A DNA stretch of 10,685 bases. Source: Actinomycetota bacterium (GTDB lineage: Bacteria > Actinomycetota > Actinomycetes > Nanopelagicales > Nanopelagicaceae). The notes below the pieces were generated by a model. That model did not search any database. It saw only the letters and a list, made by a program, of their open reading frames with translations, and was not told where the DNA came from. The position numbers were made by a program, and so were the translations under genes. Every line of letters starts with the position of its first letter. Positions within the stretch are counted from its first letter, which is position 1. Positions 1-7,486 of the stretch are shown piece after piece. Location: positions 1 through 10,685 of the forward strand of contig CANLHE010000012.1 in assembly GCA_947490605.1 (NCBI GenBank), read 5' to 3'.

Positions 1-632
1 GTCTTGCAACATTACTTGGTGCAATGATCACTGCTTTCTATATGACCAGAGTTGTGATCTTGACCTTCTTTGGAAATGAAAGATGGGGTCATAAAGATGA
101 ACCACATGAGAGTCCAGCATTAATGCTGATTCCAATCGGTTTGCTTTCAATTGGTTCTATTGCTTCTGGATATATTTTATCTAGGGGCGCGGGTTTAGTT
201 CATTGGTTAGAACCAGTCGTTAATCCACTTAAAGAGCATCACGAAGAATTTTTACCACCAATAGTTGTTTCAATAATGACTTTAGCAGTTGTAGCGATAG
301 GAATATTTATTGCAGTATCTAAATACCGTGGTGATCAATTAGCGCAAGCTCCAGAAAAAGTTTCTGTACTTACCAAAGCTGCTAGACGTGACTTATTTCA
401 AGATGATTTGAATGAGTTAGTATTCATGCGGCCAGGCCAATCACTTGTGCAGAACATTTTAAATATTGATTATTTAGTAATAGATGGCATGGTTCGAGCA
501 GTTGGAAGTGTTTCTCTAACCGCTGGAAGCCGTCTAAGGTCACTTCAAAATGGTTATGTTAGAAGTTACGCACTGCTCATGATTATTGGCGCCCTAGCAC
601 TTATTGCTGCTATCTGGGTGGTGACCGCATGA
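1..632 (+). CDS. nuoL: NADH-quinone oxidoreductase subunit L, C-terminal part (5' end outside window)
   Basis: This is the C-terminal third of NuoL, the distal proton-pumping membrane subunit of respiratory complex I (NADH to menaquinone in Actinobacteria). The frame is open from base 3, so the ATG at 24 is internal. The segment ITAFYMTRVVILTFFG, which begins at that ATG, is the conserved NuoL stretch after the antiporter core. A charged His/Glu-rich loop (KEHHEEF) follows, then a hydrophobic helix (PPIVVSIMTLAVVAIGIFIA), then the amphipathic stretch belonging to the lateral helix region, and a last helix ending at the stop. The stop TGA (630-632) overlaps the nuoM ATG (629-631) as ATGA, which implies translational coupling. 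No defect is visible. The identity is very likely because nuoM and nuoN follow directly. Confidence 0.95.
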   Translation, partial: LATLLGAMITAFYMTRVVILTFFGNERWGHKDEPHESPALMLIPIGLLSIGSIASGYILSRGAGLVHWLEPVVNPLKEHHEEFLPPIVVSIMTLAVVAIGIFIAVSKYRGDQLAQAPEKVSVLTKAARRDLFQDDLNELVFMRPGQSLVQNILNIDYLVIDGMVRAVGSVSLTAGSRLRSLQNGYVRSYALLMIIGALALIAAIWVVTA

Positions 633-2134
633 ACCTATTAACAATAGTTGGCGTACTCCCACTTATAAGCGCATTGCTAGTTGCGTTTATTCCAAGTAAG
701 AACGCAGAGTTAATTAAGCGGGCTACGTTTGTTGCTACATTATTAGTGGCGATAGCTTCTCTATTTTTAGCAACAGGATTTGATAAGAGTGTTACTGGAA
801 TGCAATATGTCCAAAGTAATACTTGGATAGAAGCTTTCAATATTAATTTTGCGGTAGGTATTGATGGAATTTCATTGGTGCTTATTTTATTATCTACAAT
901 CTTGGTGCCAATAGTGATTTTAGCGACCTGGCATGAATCTGATCTTGGTAGGTGGAGCTCAAAGAGTTTTTATCTTCTGATCTTAGTTTTAGAAACTTTA
1001 ATGATTGGCGTATTTGCTGCTACTGATTTGTTTTTGTTCTATGTTTTCTTTGAAGCAATGTTGATTCCAATTTACTTCCTAATCGGTGGATATGGGACTG
1101 GCAATAAATCAGCTGCTGCCGTTAAATTCCTTTTGTATAGCTTATTTGGTGGCTTATTAATGCTCGCCTCAGTTATTGGGCTTTATGTTATTGCCGGTAA
1201 TCAGATCGGTGCTACTTTTGATTTAACACAACTTGCAACACTTGAAATTGATACTAATACTCAAAATCTATTGTTCCTGGGCTTTTTTATTGCATTTGCA
1301 ATTAAGGCGCCACTTTGGCCGTTTCATACCTGGTTGCCAGATGCGGCAAAGGCTGCCACACCTGGAACATCAGTCTTACTACTTGGAGTTTTAGACAAAG
1401 TTGGAACATACGGAATGATCCGTTTTTGTATTGCATTATTTCCAGATGCAAGTAAAACCTTTACACCACTAATTATTACGCTAGCGGTAGTATCAATAAT
1501 TTATGGCGCATTTATGGCAATTGGTCAAAAAGATATTAAAGGTTTGATTGCTTTCACATCTATATCTCACTTTGGATTTATAACAATGGGAATTTTTGCC
1601 ATGACGACACAGGGTATGTCTGGTGCTAATTTATACATGGTTAACCATGGATTTTCTACTGCCGCACTATTTTTAGTTGCCGGCTGGATGATGATGCGCA
1701 GAGGCTCCTCAACCATTGCTGATTTTGGTGGATTACAAAGAGTGACTCCAGTGATGGCATGGACTTTCTTTATAGCCGGAATGTCAGGTTTAGCACTTCC
1801 TGGCTTATCTAGTTTTGTTAGTGAATTCTTAGTATTAGTTGGTACCTATACCCGCTATCCAGTCGCAGCAGTAATCGGAACTTTAGGAATTATCCTAGCC
1901 GCACTTTATATATTGATACCGATCCAAAAGACACTACATGGTCCAATAACTAGCGGTAATGAAAATCTAAAGGATTTAAGTTTGCGAGAAAAGATCGCTA
2001 TAGCTCCAGTAATTTTAATAATTGTTGTGATGGGTTTTTATCCAAAACCAGTGCTAGATATTATTAATCCGACTGCAGAAAAAGTTGTTGTAAATGCAGG
2101 GTTTACTGATCCAGTAGCAAAGATGGGTAAATAA
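629..2134 (+). CDS. nuoM: NADH-quinone oxidoreductase subunit M
   Basis: NuoM (501 aa, normal length) is an antiporter-like membrane subunit of complex I that carries one proton channel. The residues expected of the channel are present: Glu142 in FFEAMLIPIYF, Lys226 in AIKAPLWPFHTWLPDA, Lys257 in LDKVGTYG, and Glu399 in SSFVSEFLVL. By alignment from memory these match E. coli NuoM E144, K234, K265 and E407. About fourteen hydrophobic helices run through the whole protein. The ATG overlaps the nuoL stop by 4 nt (ATGA). The upstream bases contain only a weak GGTGGTGA purine-rich stretch, so coupling to nuoL probably drives translation. The stop TAA shares its last A with the nuoN ATG (TAATG). 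Confidence 0.97.
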   Translation: MNLLTIVGVLPLISALLVAFIPSKNAELIKRATFVATLLVAIASLFLATGFDKSVTGMQYVQSNTWIEAFNINFAVGIDGISLVLILLSTILVPIVILATWHESDLGRWSSKSFYLLILVLETLMIGVFAATDLFLFYVFFEAMLIPIYFLIGGYGTGNKSAAAVKFLLYSLFGGLLMLASVIGLYVIAGNQIGATFDLTQLATLEIDTNTQNLLFLGFFIAFAIKAPLWPFHTWLPDAAKAATPGTSVLLLGVLDKVGTYGMIRFCIALFPDASKTFTPLIITLAVVSIIYGAFMAIGQKDIKGLIAFTSISHFGFITMGIFAMTTQGMSGANLYMVNHGFSTAALFLVAGWMMMRRGSSTIADFGGLQRVTPVMAWTFFIAGMSGLALPGLSSFVSEFLVLVGTYTRYPVAAVIGTLGIILAALYILIPIQKTLHGPITSGNENLKDLSLREKIAIAPVILIIVVMGFYPKPVLDIINPTAEKVVVNAGFTDPVAKMGK

Positions 2135-3642
2135 TGTTAACCGCACCATCACTTATTTATTCACTTATTGCTCCAATGTTGATAGTTCTAGGTGGCGCAT
2201 TAATCGGAGTTTTAGTTGAAGCATTTTTAGGTAGGGCTCATCGTGCTGCAGTTCAGATAACAATAAGTATTGGAACGCTCCTACTAGCGCTACAACAATT
2301 ATGGCGAATTAGAAATTTATCCTCCACTACTGCAGCGGTAAATTCAGTAACAATTGATAGGGCCGGAATATTTTTACAAGCCACCGTAGTCGTACTTGCA
2401 CTAGTTGCAGTCTTATTAATTGCTGATCAGGACAATTTTGTCGCTCAAGCATCCGCTGTTCCGGGCTCAAATGAAGAGAAAAATTCACTACAAGAGAAGA
2501 GTCAGCAGACTGAAATTTTCCCACTCTTTTTGTTTGCTGTTGCTGGCATGATGTTGTTTCCGGTTGCAGCAGACCTAATTACATTATTTGTTGCCCTAGA
2601 AGTATTTTCCTTACCACTCTATTTGCTAGCTGGCTTATCAAGACGCAGACGACTGTTATCCCAAGAATCTGCACTTAAGTATTTCTTACTTGGTGCTTAC
2701 TCTTCAGCATTTTTCTTGTTTGGTGCAGCCTTCTTATATGGATACTCCGGAACAATTTTACTATCTGGAATTAGCGCAGCCGCAGGTAGTGCCAACAACA
2801 TCTTTTTACTAATCGGTATGGTTTTTGTTTCAGTTGGCTTGTTATTTAAGGTTGGTGCAGTTCCATTCCACTCTTGGACACCTGATGTGTACCAAGGGGC
2901 ACCAACACCTATCACTGGATTTATGGCGGCAGCAACTAAGGTGGCAGCATTTGGCGCGCTACTTAGAATCTTTTATATTGGATTTGCAGAAGAGCAAACA
3001 CTTTGGCGCCCTTTAATTACGGTTATTGCAATTATTACAATGTTGTTTGGCTCATTGGTTGCGATAGCCCAACGCGATGTTAAGCGCATGCTGGCTTACT
3101 CATCTATTGCGCATGCTGGTTTCTTGCTATCCGGTGTTGTTGCATTAAATAAAGATGGATTAGCGGCGTCGCTGTTTTATTTATTTGCTTATGGCTTAAC
3201 TACCATTGCAGCATTTGGACTAATTACTCTTGTTAGAGACTCATCTGGTGAAGTAACTGATCTAAATCGATGGAGCGGACTTGGCAAGAAATCACCATTA
3301 GTTGCAGGTGCTTTCTCATTCATCTTGTTAAGTTTTGCGGGTATCCCATTAACCTCTGGATTTATTGGAAAGTTTGCAATATTTTCTGCAGCGTATAAGT
3401 CTGGGAATATTTCACTTGTGGTTGTGGGCGTACTTTCAAGTGCGATTGCAGCTTTCTTCTATATAAGAGTAATTATTATGATGTTCTTTACTGACCCAGT
3501 AAATGATTCAGTGTCAGTAGTTATTCCATCAATTAAAAGTCGCATTTCAATTATTGTTGCGACAGTAATTTCAATTATTTTAGGAGTAATGCCTTCACTA
3601 CTACTTAACGCAGCCACAACCTATGCCAATTTCATTAAATGA
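2134..3642 (+). CDS. nuoN: NADH-quinone oxidoreductase subunit N
   Basis: NuoN (502 aa) is the antiporter-like subunit of complex I next to the quinone-binding arm and forms one proton path. Visible residues are Glu156 in FVALEVFSLPLYLL, Lys182 in SALKYFLLGAYSSAF, Lys239 in LLFKVGAVPFHSWTPDVY, Lys269 in AAATKVAAFG and Lys413 in SGFIGKFAIF, all expected for proton translocation. The hydrophilic loop at about 104-128, containing SAVPGSNEE and ending QTEIFPL, and the run SRRRRLLSQESALKYF resemble mycobacterial NuoN and support an actinobacterial origin. It starts at an ATG overlapping the nuoM stop by one base. No Shine-Dalgarno is evident, so coupled translation is likely. The stop overlaps the next gene by ATGA. 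Confidence 0.97.
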   Translation: MLTAPSLIYSLIAPMLIVLGGALIGVLVEAFLGRAHRAAVQITISIGTLLLALQQLWRIRNLSSTTAAVNSVTIDRAGIFLQATVVVLALVAVLLIADQDNFVAQASAVPGSNEEKNSLQEKSQQTEIFPLFLFAVAGMMLFPVAADLITLFVALEVFSLPLYLLAGLSRRRRLLSQESALKYFLLGAYSSAFFLFGAAFLYGYSGTILLSGISAAAGSANNIFLLIGMVFVSVGLLFKVGAVPFHSWTPDVYQGAPTPITGFMAAATKVAAFGALLRIFYIGFAEEQTLWRPLITVIAIITMLFGSLVAIAQRDVKRMLAYSSIAHAGFLLSGVVALNKDGLAASLFYLFAYGLTTIAAFGLITLVRDSSGEVTDLNRWSGLGKKSPLVAGAFSFILLSFAGIPLTSGFIGKFAIFSAAYKSGNISLVVVGVLSSAIAAFFYIRVIIMMFFTDPVNDSVSVVIPSIKSRISIIVATVISIILGVMPSLLLNAATTYANFIK

Positions 3643-4628
3643 TAAATCAAATCGGAATCCCTAACTTAGATAAAGCTTTAGAGATGTCGCTACTTGCCGA
3701 TATGGCAAGAGTAGAAGAATTAATGCGTTCACACATAAAGGGTGATTACCCACTAGTTATCGAAACATCAAGACACTTAGTTGAGGCTGGTGGGAAAAGG
3801 CTTAGGCCATTACTAACTTTATTAGCTGCACAGTTCGGCGATCCAAGTAATTACGACATCATTAAGGCTGCAGTTTGTTGTGAACTTACCCACCTTGCAA
3901 CGCTTTATCACGATGATGTGATGGATGACGCTGTGCTAAGGCGGGGAGTAATTAGTGCAAATAAGAAATGGGATAACGCGGTTGCAATTTTGACTGGTGA
4001 TTACTTATTCTCAAAAGTGTCAGATATGTTGGCTGACATAGGGCCTGAGGCAGTTAAGTTACAAGCAAAAACTTTTGAACGTTTAGTCATTGGACAGATA
4101 AAAGAAACACAAGGAAAGAGTGAAGGACTTACTCAGATTGAGCATTATATGAAAGTTGTTGCAGATAAAACTGGTTCATTAATCGCAACTAGTGCGAGGT
4201 TTGGTGCATTACTTTCTGGTGCAAATGCGCAAACTGTAGAAACCTTAACTAAATTTGGTGAAAAAATCGGCGTAGCTTTTCAAGTTGCTGATGATCTTCT
4301 TGATGTCACGAGTGATGAAACAGCATCTGGTAAAACGCCCGGGACTGATTTAAAAGAGGGTGTACCGACACTTGTAACTCTTTATGTAATTGCTGCAAAT
4401 AATCCAGCTGATAAAGACTTAATCGCAAAGTTAAACGGTCCTATTTCCGAGAATGATCTTGCGGGGGTGATAAATCAATTGCGTTCCCATAAAGCGCTAG
4501 CAGAGGTTAAAGATTATTTAGCAAATGTAGCTAGTGAAGCTAATGGCTTGCTGGCTGATTTACCAGAAGGTTCTGCAAAGGAAGCTTTAAAAAGTCTCAC
4601 CTTTGCGCTGGCTAACCGATCTTCCTGA
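3639..4628 (+). CDS. trans-polyprenyl (long-chain) diphosphate synthase, probably for the menaquinone side chain
   Basis: Isoprenyl diphosphate synthase (329 aa) that condenses isopentenyl diphosphate with allylic diphosphates. Visible motifs are GGKRLRP (51-57), the first Asp-rich motif DDVMD (92-96) followed by LRRG, KTG in the helix at 177-179, and FQVADDLLD with Asp218, Asp219 and Asp222 as the second Asp-rich motif, then GKTPGTDLKEGVPTL. Ala87, five residues before the first DDxxD, is a small residue, as in long-chain (hepta-/octa-/nonaprenyl) synthases. Short-chain farnesyl enzymes usually have an aromatic residue there. It overlaps the nuoN stop by 4 nt and has no clear Shine-Dalgarno, so it is probably translated with the nuo operon. 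The product likely becomes the tail of menaquinone, the electron acceptor of complex I. That role and the exact chain length are inferred. The last 42 nt overlap rarD on the other strand. Confidence 0.93.
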   Translation: MINQIGIPNLDKALEMSLLADMARVEELMRSHIKGDYPLVIETSRHLVEAGGKRLRPLLTLLAAQFGDPSNYDIIKAAVCCELTHLATLYHDDVMDDAVLRRGVISANKKWDNAVAILTGDYLFSKVSDMLADIGPEAVKLQAKTFERLVIGQIKETQGKSEGLTQIEHYMKVVADKTGSLIATSARFGALLSGANAQTVETLTKFGEKIGVAFQVADDLLDVTSDETASGKTPGTDLKEGVPTLVTLYVIAANNPADKDLIAKLNGPISENDLAGVINQLRSHKALAEVKDYLANVASEANGLLADLPEGSAKEALKSLTFALANRSS

Positions 4629-5486
4629 CTTAACCAAATCAGTACCTAAAAAAGTAAGCGCAATCCAAATAAATATAAATCCAATGATTTTTGCAAGTGG
4701 CAGTGGCTCATGAAAGACAATAATTCCAACTAAAAACATAATACTAGGGGTTATATATTGAAGTAATCCAGTGACTGTGAGCGGTAATCTTGTGGTTGCG
4801 GCGTTAAACATAAGCAGTGGAATAACGGTGAAAATGCCAGCAGAAAATAGCGCCAGTGAAAATCCTACATCTTTACCAAATTCAGCCTCATTTTTATTTA
4901 ACAAATAAATTAGAAAAACAAAGTTAGGGATAAATGCAACCAATGTTTCAATTGAGAGTGTTTCAAGGGCGCCAGCATTAAGCTGTTTTTTTACTAAGCT
5001 GTAAGAGCCCCAACTAACTGCAAGGCCAAGTGCTATCAGAGGAATGTGGCCATAGGCAACGGTCAATATAACTACTCCAACAGTTGCAAGTGACACCGAA
5101 ATTATCTGTAATTTGCGTAGTTTTTCTTTTAATACTAAAACACCGAAAGTTACTGCCACCAGTGGAGTTATGTAGTAACCAAGTGCTGCTTCTACTACGC
5201 GATCTACCGAGACTGCCCAAATATATATCCCCCAATTAGTCGAAAGCAGTAAGGATGTTAGGGCAAGCAGTGAGAATGTTCTTGGATTTTTAATTAACGC
5301 AAATGTTGAACGTAGTTGTTTTTGATAAGCGAGAAAAAGTAGACAGAAAAATAAAGACCAGATGGCGCGGTGGGCAAGAATTTCAAATGCCGAAGCACGG
5401 TCAAGCCACCTCCAATAAATTGGTAGTAATCCCCAAATTGCGTATGCACCAATGCCATATGCAACACCTGACCCACTACGGTTCAA
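4587..5486 (-). CDS. rarD: RarD-type EamA/DMT-superfamily transporter
   Basis: Inner-membrane protein (299 aa, usual RarD length) of the drug/metabolite transporter superfamily, with about ten hydrophobic helices in two EamA halves. The N-terminus GIGAYAIWGLLPIYWRWLD, then EILAHRAIWS, is the RarD signature. The second half carries LQYITPSIMFLVGI and FIFIWIALTFLG. The substrate is unknown; RarD was named from chloramphenicol sensitivity in Pseudomonas, and amino-acid or metabolite export is typical of the superfamily. The start is TTG (5484-5486). It is preferred because AGGGAAGG lies 5 nt upstream and an in-frame stop lies just before (5502-5504), so no ATG or GTG alternative exists upstream. 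It follows yajQ after 21 nt and is probably cotranscribed with it. The 3' end runs 42 nt into the antisense of the prenyl synthase gene. Confidence 0.93.
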   Translation of the reverse strand: MNRSGSGVAYGIGAYAIWGLLPIYWRWLDRASAFEILAHRAIWSLFFCLLFLAYQKQLRSTFALIKNPRTFSLLALTSLLLSTNWGIYIWAVSVDRVVEAALGYYITPLVAVTFGVLVLKEKLRKLQIISVSLATVGVVILTVAYGHIPLIALGLAVSWGSYSLVKKQLNAGALETLSIETLVAFIPNFVFLIYLLNKNEAEFGKDVGFSLALFSAGIFTVIPLLMFNAATTRLPLTVTGLLQYITPSIMFLVGIIVFHEPLPLAKIIGFIFIWIALTFLGTDLVKSGRSVSQRKGETF

Positions 5487-5491
5487 TTTAG

Positions 5492-5499
5492 CCTTCCCT
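5492..5499 (-). promoter_or_regulatory. strong Shine-Dalgarno that fixes the TTG start of rarD
   Basis: Read on the minus strand, AGGGAAGG lies 5 nt upstream of the TTG at 5484-5486. This is the clearest ribosome-binding site in the window and supports initiation at the rare TTG codon rather than inside the first transmembrane helix. Confidence 0.7.
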
Positions 5500-5507
5500 A
5501 TTTATTA

Positions 5508-5996
5508 TTAGCGATAATTTGTAAATTGAACTGCAAAATCCCATGTTTCTTTTTTTACCTGCGCAATGGCAGTTTGTAGGTCATCTCTACTCTTACTTGA
5601 AACCCTTAATTCTTCTCCCTGAATTTGAGCCTTAATTGATTTTGGTCCACTATCTTTTAAAAACTTAGCAATTTTTTTGGCATTCTCAGTACTTATACCC
5701 TCTTTAAATTCACAATTAATTCGATAAGTTTTTCCACTCAAAGCCGGTTCGCCTGCATCTAAGTGCTTGAGTGAAACATTACGTTTAATCAATTTATCCT
5801 TTAATACATCTAATGCTGCCTTCACTCGCTCTTCTGTATCAGCTTCAAGCAATATCTTGAGGCCAGTTTTTTCGATTTTTGCGCCGGTATTTTTGAAGTC
5901 AAATCGGGTTGCTATTTCTCGGTCACATTGATTGAAGGCATTATCTAACTCCATTTGATCAATTTTTGAGACGATATCGAAACTGCTGTCGGCCAT
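5508..5996 (-). CDS. yajQ: YajQ family (UPF0234) nucleotide-binding protein
   Basis: A small soluble protein (162 aa, full family length) made of two ferredoxin-like halves. Diagnostic stretches are the N-terminus [20 protein letters not shown], then [17 protein letters not shown], the middle [14 protein letters not shown], and the C-terminal half with [31 protein letters not shown], here spanning about 119-149. Family members bind nucleotides; in Xanthomonas a YajQ protein binds cyclic di-GMP and acts as a transcriptional co-regulator. The role here is unknown. The ATG has no visible Shine-Dalgarno, but a TANNNT element (TAAAGT) ends exactly 6 nt before it, so the mRNA may be leaderless. rarD follows 21 nt downstream on the same strand. 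Confidence 0.95.
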   Translation of the reverse strand: MADSSFDIVSKIDQMELDNAFNQCDREIATRFDFKNTGAKIEKTGLKILLEADTEERVKAALDVLKDKLIKRNVSLKHLDAGEPALSGKTYRINCEFKEGISTENAKKIAKFLKDSGPKSIKAQIQGEELRVSSKSRDDLQTAIAQVKKETWDFAVQFTNYR

Positions 5997-6005
5997 GTCT
6001 ATACT
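5977..6005 (+). promoter_or_regulatory. predicted promoter of the alpha-hydroxyacid oxidoreductase gene
   Basis: TCGAAA (5977-5982) and TATACT (6000-6005) are separated by 17 nt. They match 4/6 and 5/6 of the TTGACA/TATAAT consensus. The predicted start near 6012 gives a leader of about 20 nt containing TGGAG 5 nt before the GTG start at 6033. The -35 lies inside the first codons of the divergent yajQ. Confidence 0.45.
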
Positions 6006-6008
6006 TTA
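6003..6008 (-). promoter_or_regulatory. predicted -10 element of yajQ (leaderless transcript)
   Basis: Minus-strand TAAAGT fits TANNNT. Six bases (ATAGAC) separate it from the yajQ ATG, so transcription would start at or next to the A of the start codon. The base pattern upstream at -35 spacing (TGCGCT) is poor. Leaderless mRNAs with only a -10 box are common in Actinobacteria. It overlaps the predicted -10 of the divergent gene by three bases. Confidence 0.4.
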
Positions 6009-6032
6009 CTAGTTAAATCGATTGGAGCGCAT

Positions 6033-7274
6033 GTGAGCCAGGTTAAGGTGAAACGACGTATACCTAGCCCTAAAGACCTTGCCCAATTGTTAAGGTTTAG
6101 AAAAGTAATTCTAAGTCCGCGTAAACGCAGATTAACTAGAGCGCTAACAATTTATGATTTAAGAGATATTGCAAAAAAAAGAACGCCACAAGCACCGTTT
6201 GATTACACCGATGGCGGGGCAGATACTGAATCAAGTTTGAGTAGAGCCCGACTTGCTTATGAAAAAATTGAGTTTCAACCAAAAATTTTACTTAACGTTA
6301 AAGATGTAGATATTTCCGTAAATATGCTTGGTAAAACAATGAAGATGCCGTTAGGTATTGCACCGACTGGTTTTACCAGAATGATGCAGACTGAAGGTGA
6401 GTATGCCGGAGCATGTGCAGCAAGTGATGCTGGAATTCCATACACACTCTCAACAATGGGAACTAGATCAATTGAAGATGTTGCAAAAGCTGCACCTAAT
6501 GGTAGAAATTGGTTTCAACTTTATATGTGGAAAGATCGTGACCGGAGCATGGCTCTAGTTGATCGAGCAAAAGCAGCAGGCTTTGACACCTTAGTTTTAA
6601 CAGTTGATGTTCCAGTTGCTGGTGCAAGATTACGTGATGTTAGAAATGGTATGACAATTCCACCCTCTTTAACATCTAAGACAATATTAAATGCAATCCC
6701 AAGACCTGCTTGGTGGATCAATTTTTTAACGACCGATCCACTTAAGTTTGCATCATTAGATTCTTGGAATGGCACAGTGGCAGAACTTCTAGATTCAATG
6801 TTTGACCCAACAGTCACATATGAAGATTTAAAGTGGATTAGGGGTCAATGGCAAGGAAACCTGGTGGTTAAAGGAATTCAAAATATTGATGATGCAATTA
6901 AATCAGTTGAAGCAGGAGCTAATGCAATTATTCTTTCTAACCATGGCGGCCGGCAACTAGATAGAGCGCCAGTCCCACTCCATTTACTACCAGAGGTTGT
7001 TAAAGCTATCGGTAACAAAGCAGAGGTACATGTTGATACCGGAATTATGCATGGCCAAGATGTTGTGGCTTCCCTTGCTGCGGGCGCAAAATTTACTTGG
7101 ATTGGAAGAGCTTATTTGTATGGCTTAATGGCAGGTGGCAAACCTGGTGTGGATAGAACATTAGAAATCATGCGCACCCAAATAGTTAGAACAATGAAAT
7201 TACTTGGCGCTCGTACTGTTTCAGAATTAAATCCAGATCATGTGAGATTTATTGCTCGCTATAGCGATAAATAA
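6033..7274 (+). CDS. lldD: FMN-dependent alpha-hydroxyacid dehydrogenase/oxidase, LldD2-like (probable L-lactate dehydrogenase, quinone)
   Basis: TIM-barrel flavoenzyme (413 aa) that oxidises an L-2-hydroxyacid, probably L-lactate to pyruvate, passing electrons to quinone or oxygen. Visible motifs are [11 protein letters not shown] (56-66), APTGF (FMN site, 110-114), [10 protein letters not shown] (161-170), Lys280 in VVKGI, and the active-site signature SNHGGRQ (302-308) with catalytic His304 and Arg307. The C-terminal FMN-phosphate segment reads [10 protein letters not shown], with Met339 where most relatives have Arg (GIR). From memory, mycobacterial LldD2 (Rv1872c) shares this change, the N-terminal KRR-rich extension, the length and [14 protein letters not shown], so this is a subfamily trait. 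The start is GTG with GGAG 5 nt upstream. An ATG two bases earlier is out of frame. The gene is divergent from yajQ. Substrate is inferred; a broader hydroxyacid range is possible. Confidence 0.9.
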   Translation: MSQVKVKRRIPSPKDLAQLLRFRKVILSPRKRRLTRALTIYDLRDIAKKRTPQAPFDYTDGGADTESSLSRARLAYEKIEFQPKILLNVKDVDISVNMLGKTMKMPLGIAPTGFTRMMQTEGEYAGACAASDAGIPYTLSTMGTRSIEDVAKAAPNGRNWFQLYMWKDRDRSMALVDRAKAAGFDTLVLTVDVPVAGARLRDVRNGMTIPPSLTSKTILNAIPRPAWWINFLTTDPLKFASLDSWNGTVAELLDSMFDPTVTYEDLKWIRGQWQGNLVVKGIQNIDDAIKSVEAGANAIILSNHGGRQLDRAPVPLHLLPEVVKAIGNKAEVHVDTGIMHGQDVVASLAAGAKFTWIGRAYLYGLMAGGKPGVDRTLEIMRTQIVRTMKLLGARTVSELNPDHVRFIARYSDK

Positions 7275-7281
7275 TTCGCTT

Positions 7282-7310
7282 TTGGTAAAAATCTACCTAG
7301 GCTTTACACT
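7282..7310 (+). promoter_or_regulatory. predicted tRNA-Tyr promoter
   Basis: TTGGTA (7282-7287) and TACACT (7305-7310) lie 17 nt apart, matching 4/6 of TTGACA and 4/6 of TATAAT. The predicted start near 7317 leaves a leader of about 15 nt before the mature tRNA at 7332. No convincing terminator for the upstream oxidoreductase gene is seen in the 57-nt gap, so some readthrough into the tRNA is also possible. Confidence 0.5.
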
Positions 7311-7331
7311 TCACCTCGCTTAACAATCCTT

Positions 7332-7416
7332 GGCGGGTTGCCCGAGCGGCCAATGGGAGGGGACTGTAAATCCCCCGGCTCTGCCTTCGAAGGTTCAAAT
7401 CCTTCACCCGCCACCA
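7332..7416 (+). tRNA. tRNA-Tyr (anticodon GTA), CCA encoded
   Basis: A complete class II cloverleaf. The acceptor stem is GGCGGGT (7332-7338) pairing with ACCCGCC (7406-7412), followed by discriminator A and encoded CCA (7414-7416). The anticodon stem GGGGA/TCCCC encloses the loop CTGTAAA, with anticodon GTA at 7366-7368. The long variable arm is GGC-TCT-GCC (7377-7385). The T stem is GAAGG/CCTTC around TTCAAAT (7389-7405). The GTA anticodon with a long variable arm is the standard bacterial tyrosine tRNA. It stands alone, with a convergent glycan gene ending 70 nt downstream. Confidence 0.97.
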
Positions 7417-7446
7417 CTAAGAACTAACTCAAGCCATTATTTATTA

Positions 7447-7466
7447 ATTCGAATTGTGAATCGAAT
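7447..7466. repeat. small inverted repeat between tRNA-Tyr and the convergent glycosyltransferase
   Basis: ATTCGA (7447-7452) and TCGAAT (7461-7466) form a perfect 6-bp inverted repeat around an 8-nt loop. It sits between two convergent transcription units, and the minus-strand gene's stop codon is followed by six T residues (minus strand). The stem is short and AT-rich, so a terminator role is only a possibility. The rest of 7417-7486 shows nothing recognisable. Confidence 0.2.
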
Positions 7467-7486
7467 AGGTATTTATTGCTAAAAAA

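Noticed and set aside
5303..5491. Plus-strand open frame opposite the rarD N-terminus
   Set aside because: It is a shadow of the RarD frame; the sequence is low in protein-like character and has no ribosome-binding site.
6521..6817. Minus-strand 98-codon open frame inside the hydroxyacid oxidoreductase gene
   Set aside because: The opposite strand encodes well conserved parts of the flavoenzyme, so this frame is incidental.
7275..7331. Rho-independent terminator for the oxidoreductase gene
   Set aside because: Only the CCTAGG palindrome is present, with no stable stem followed by a T run.
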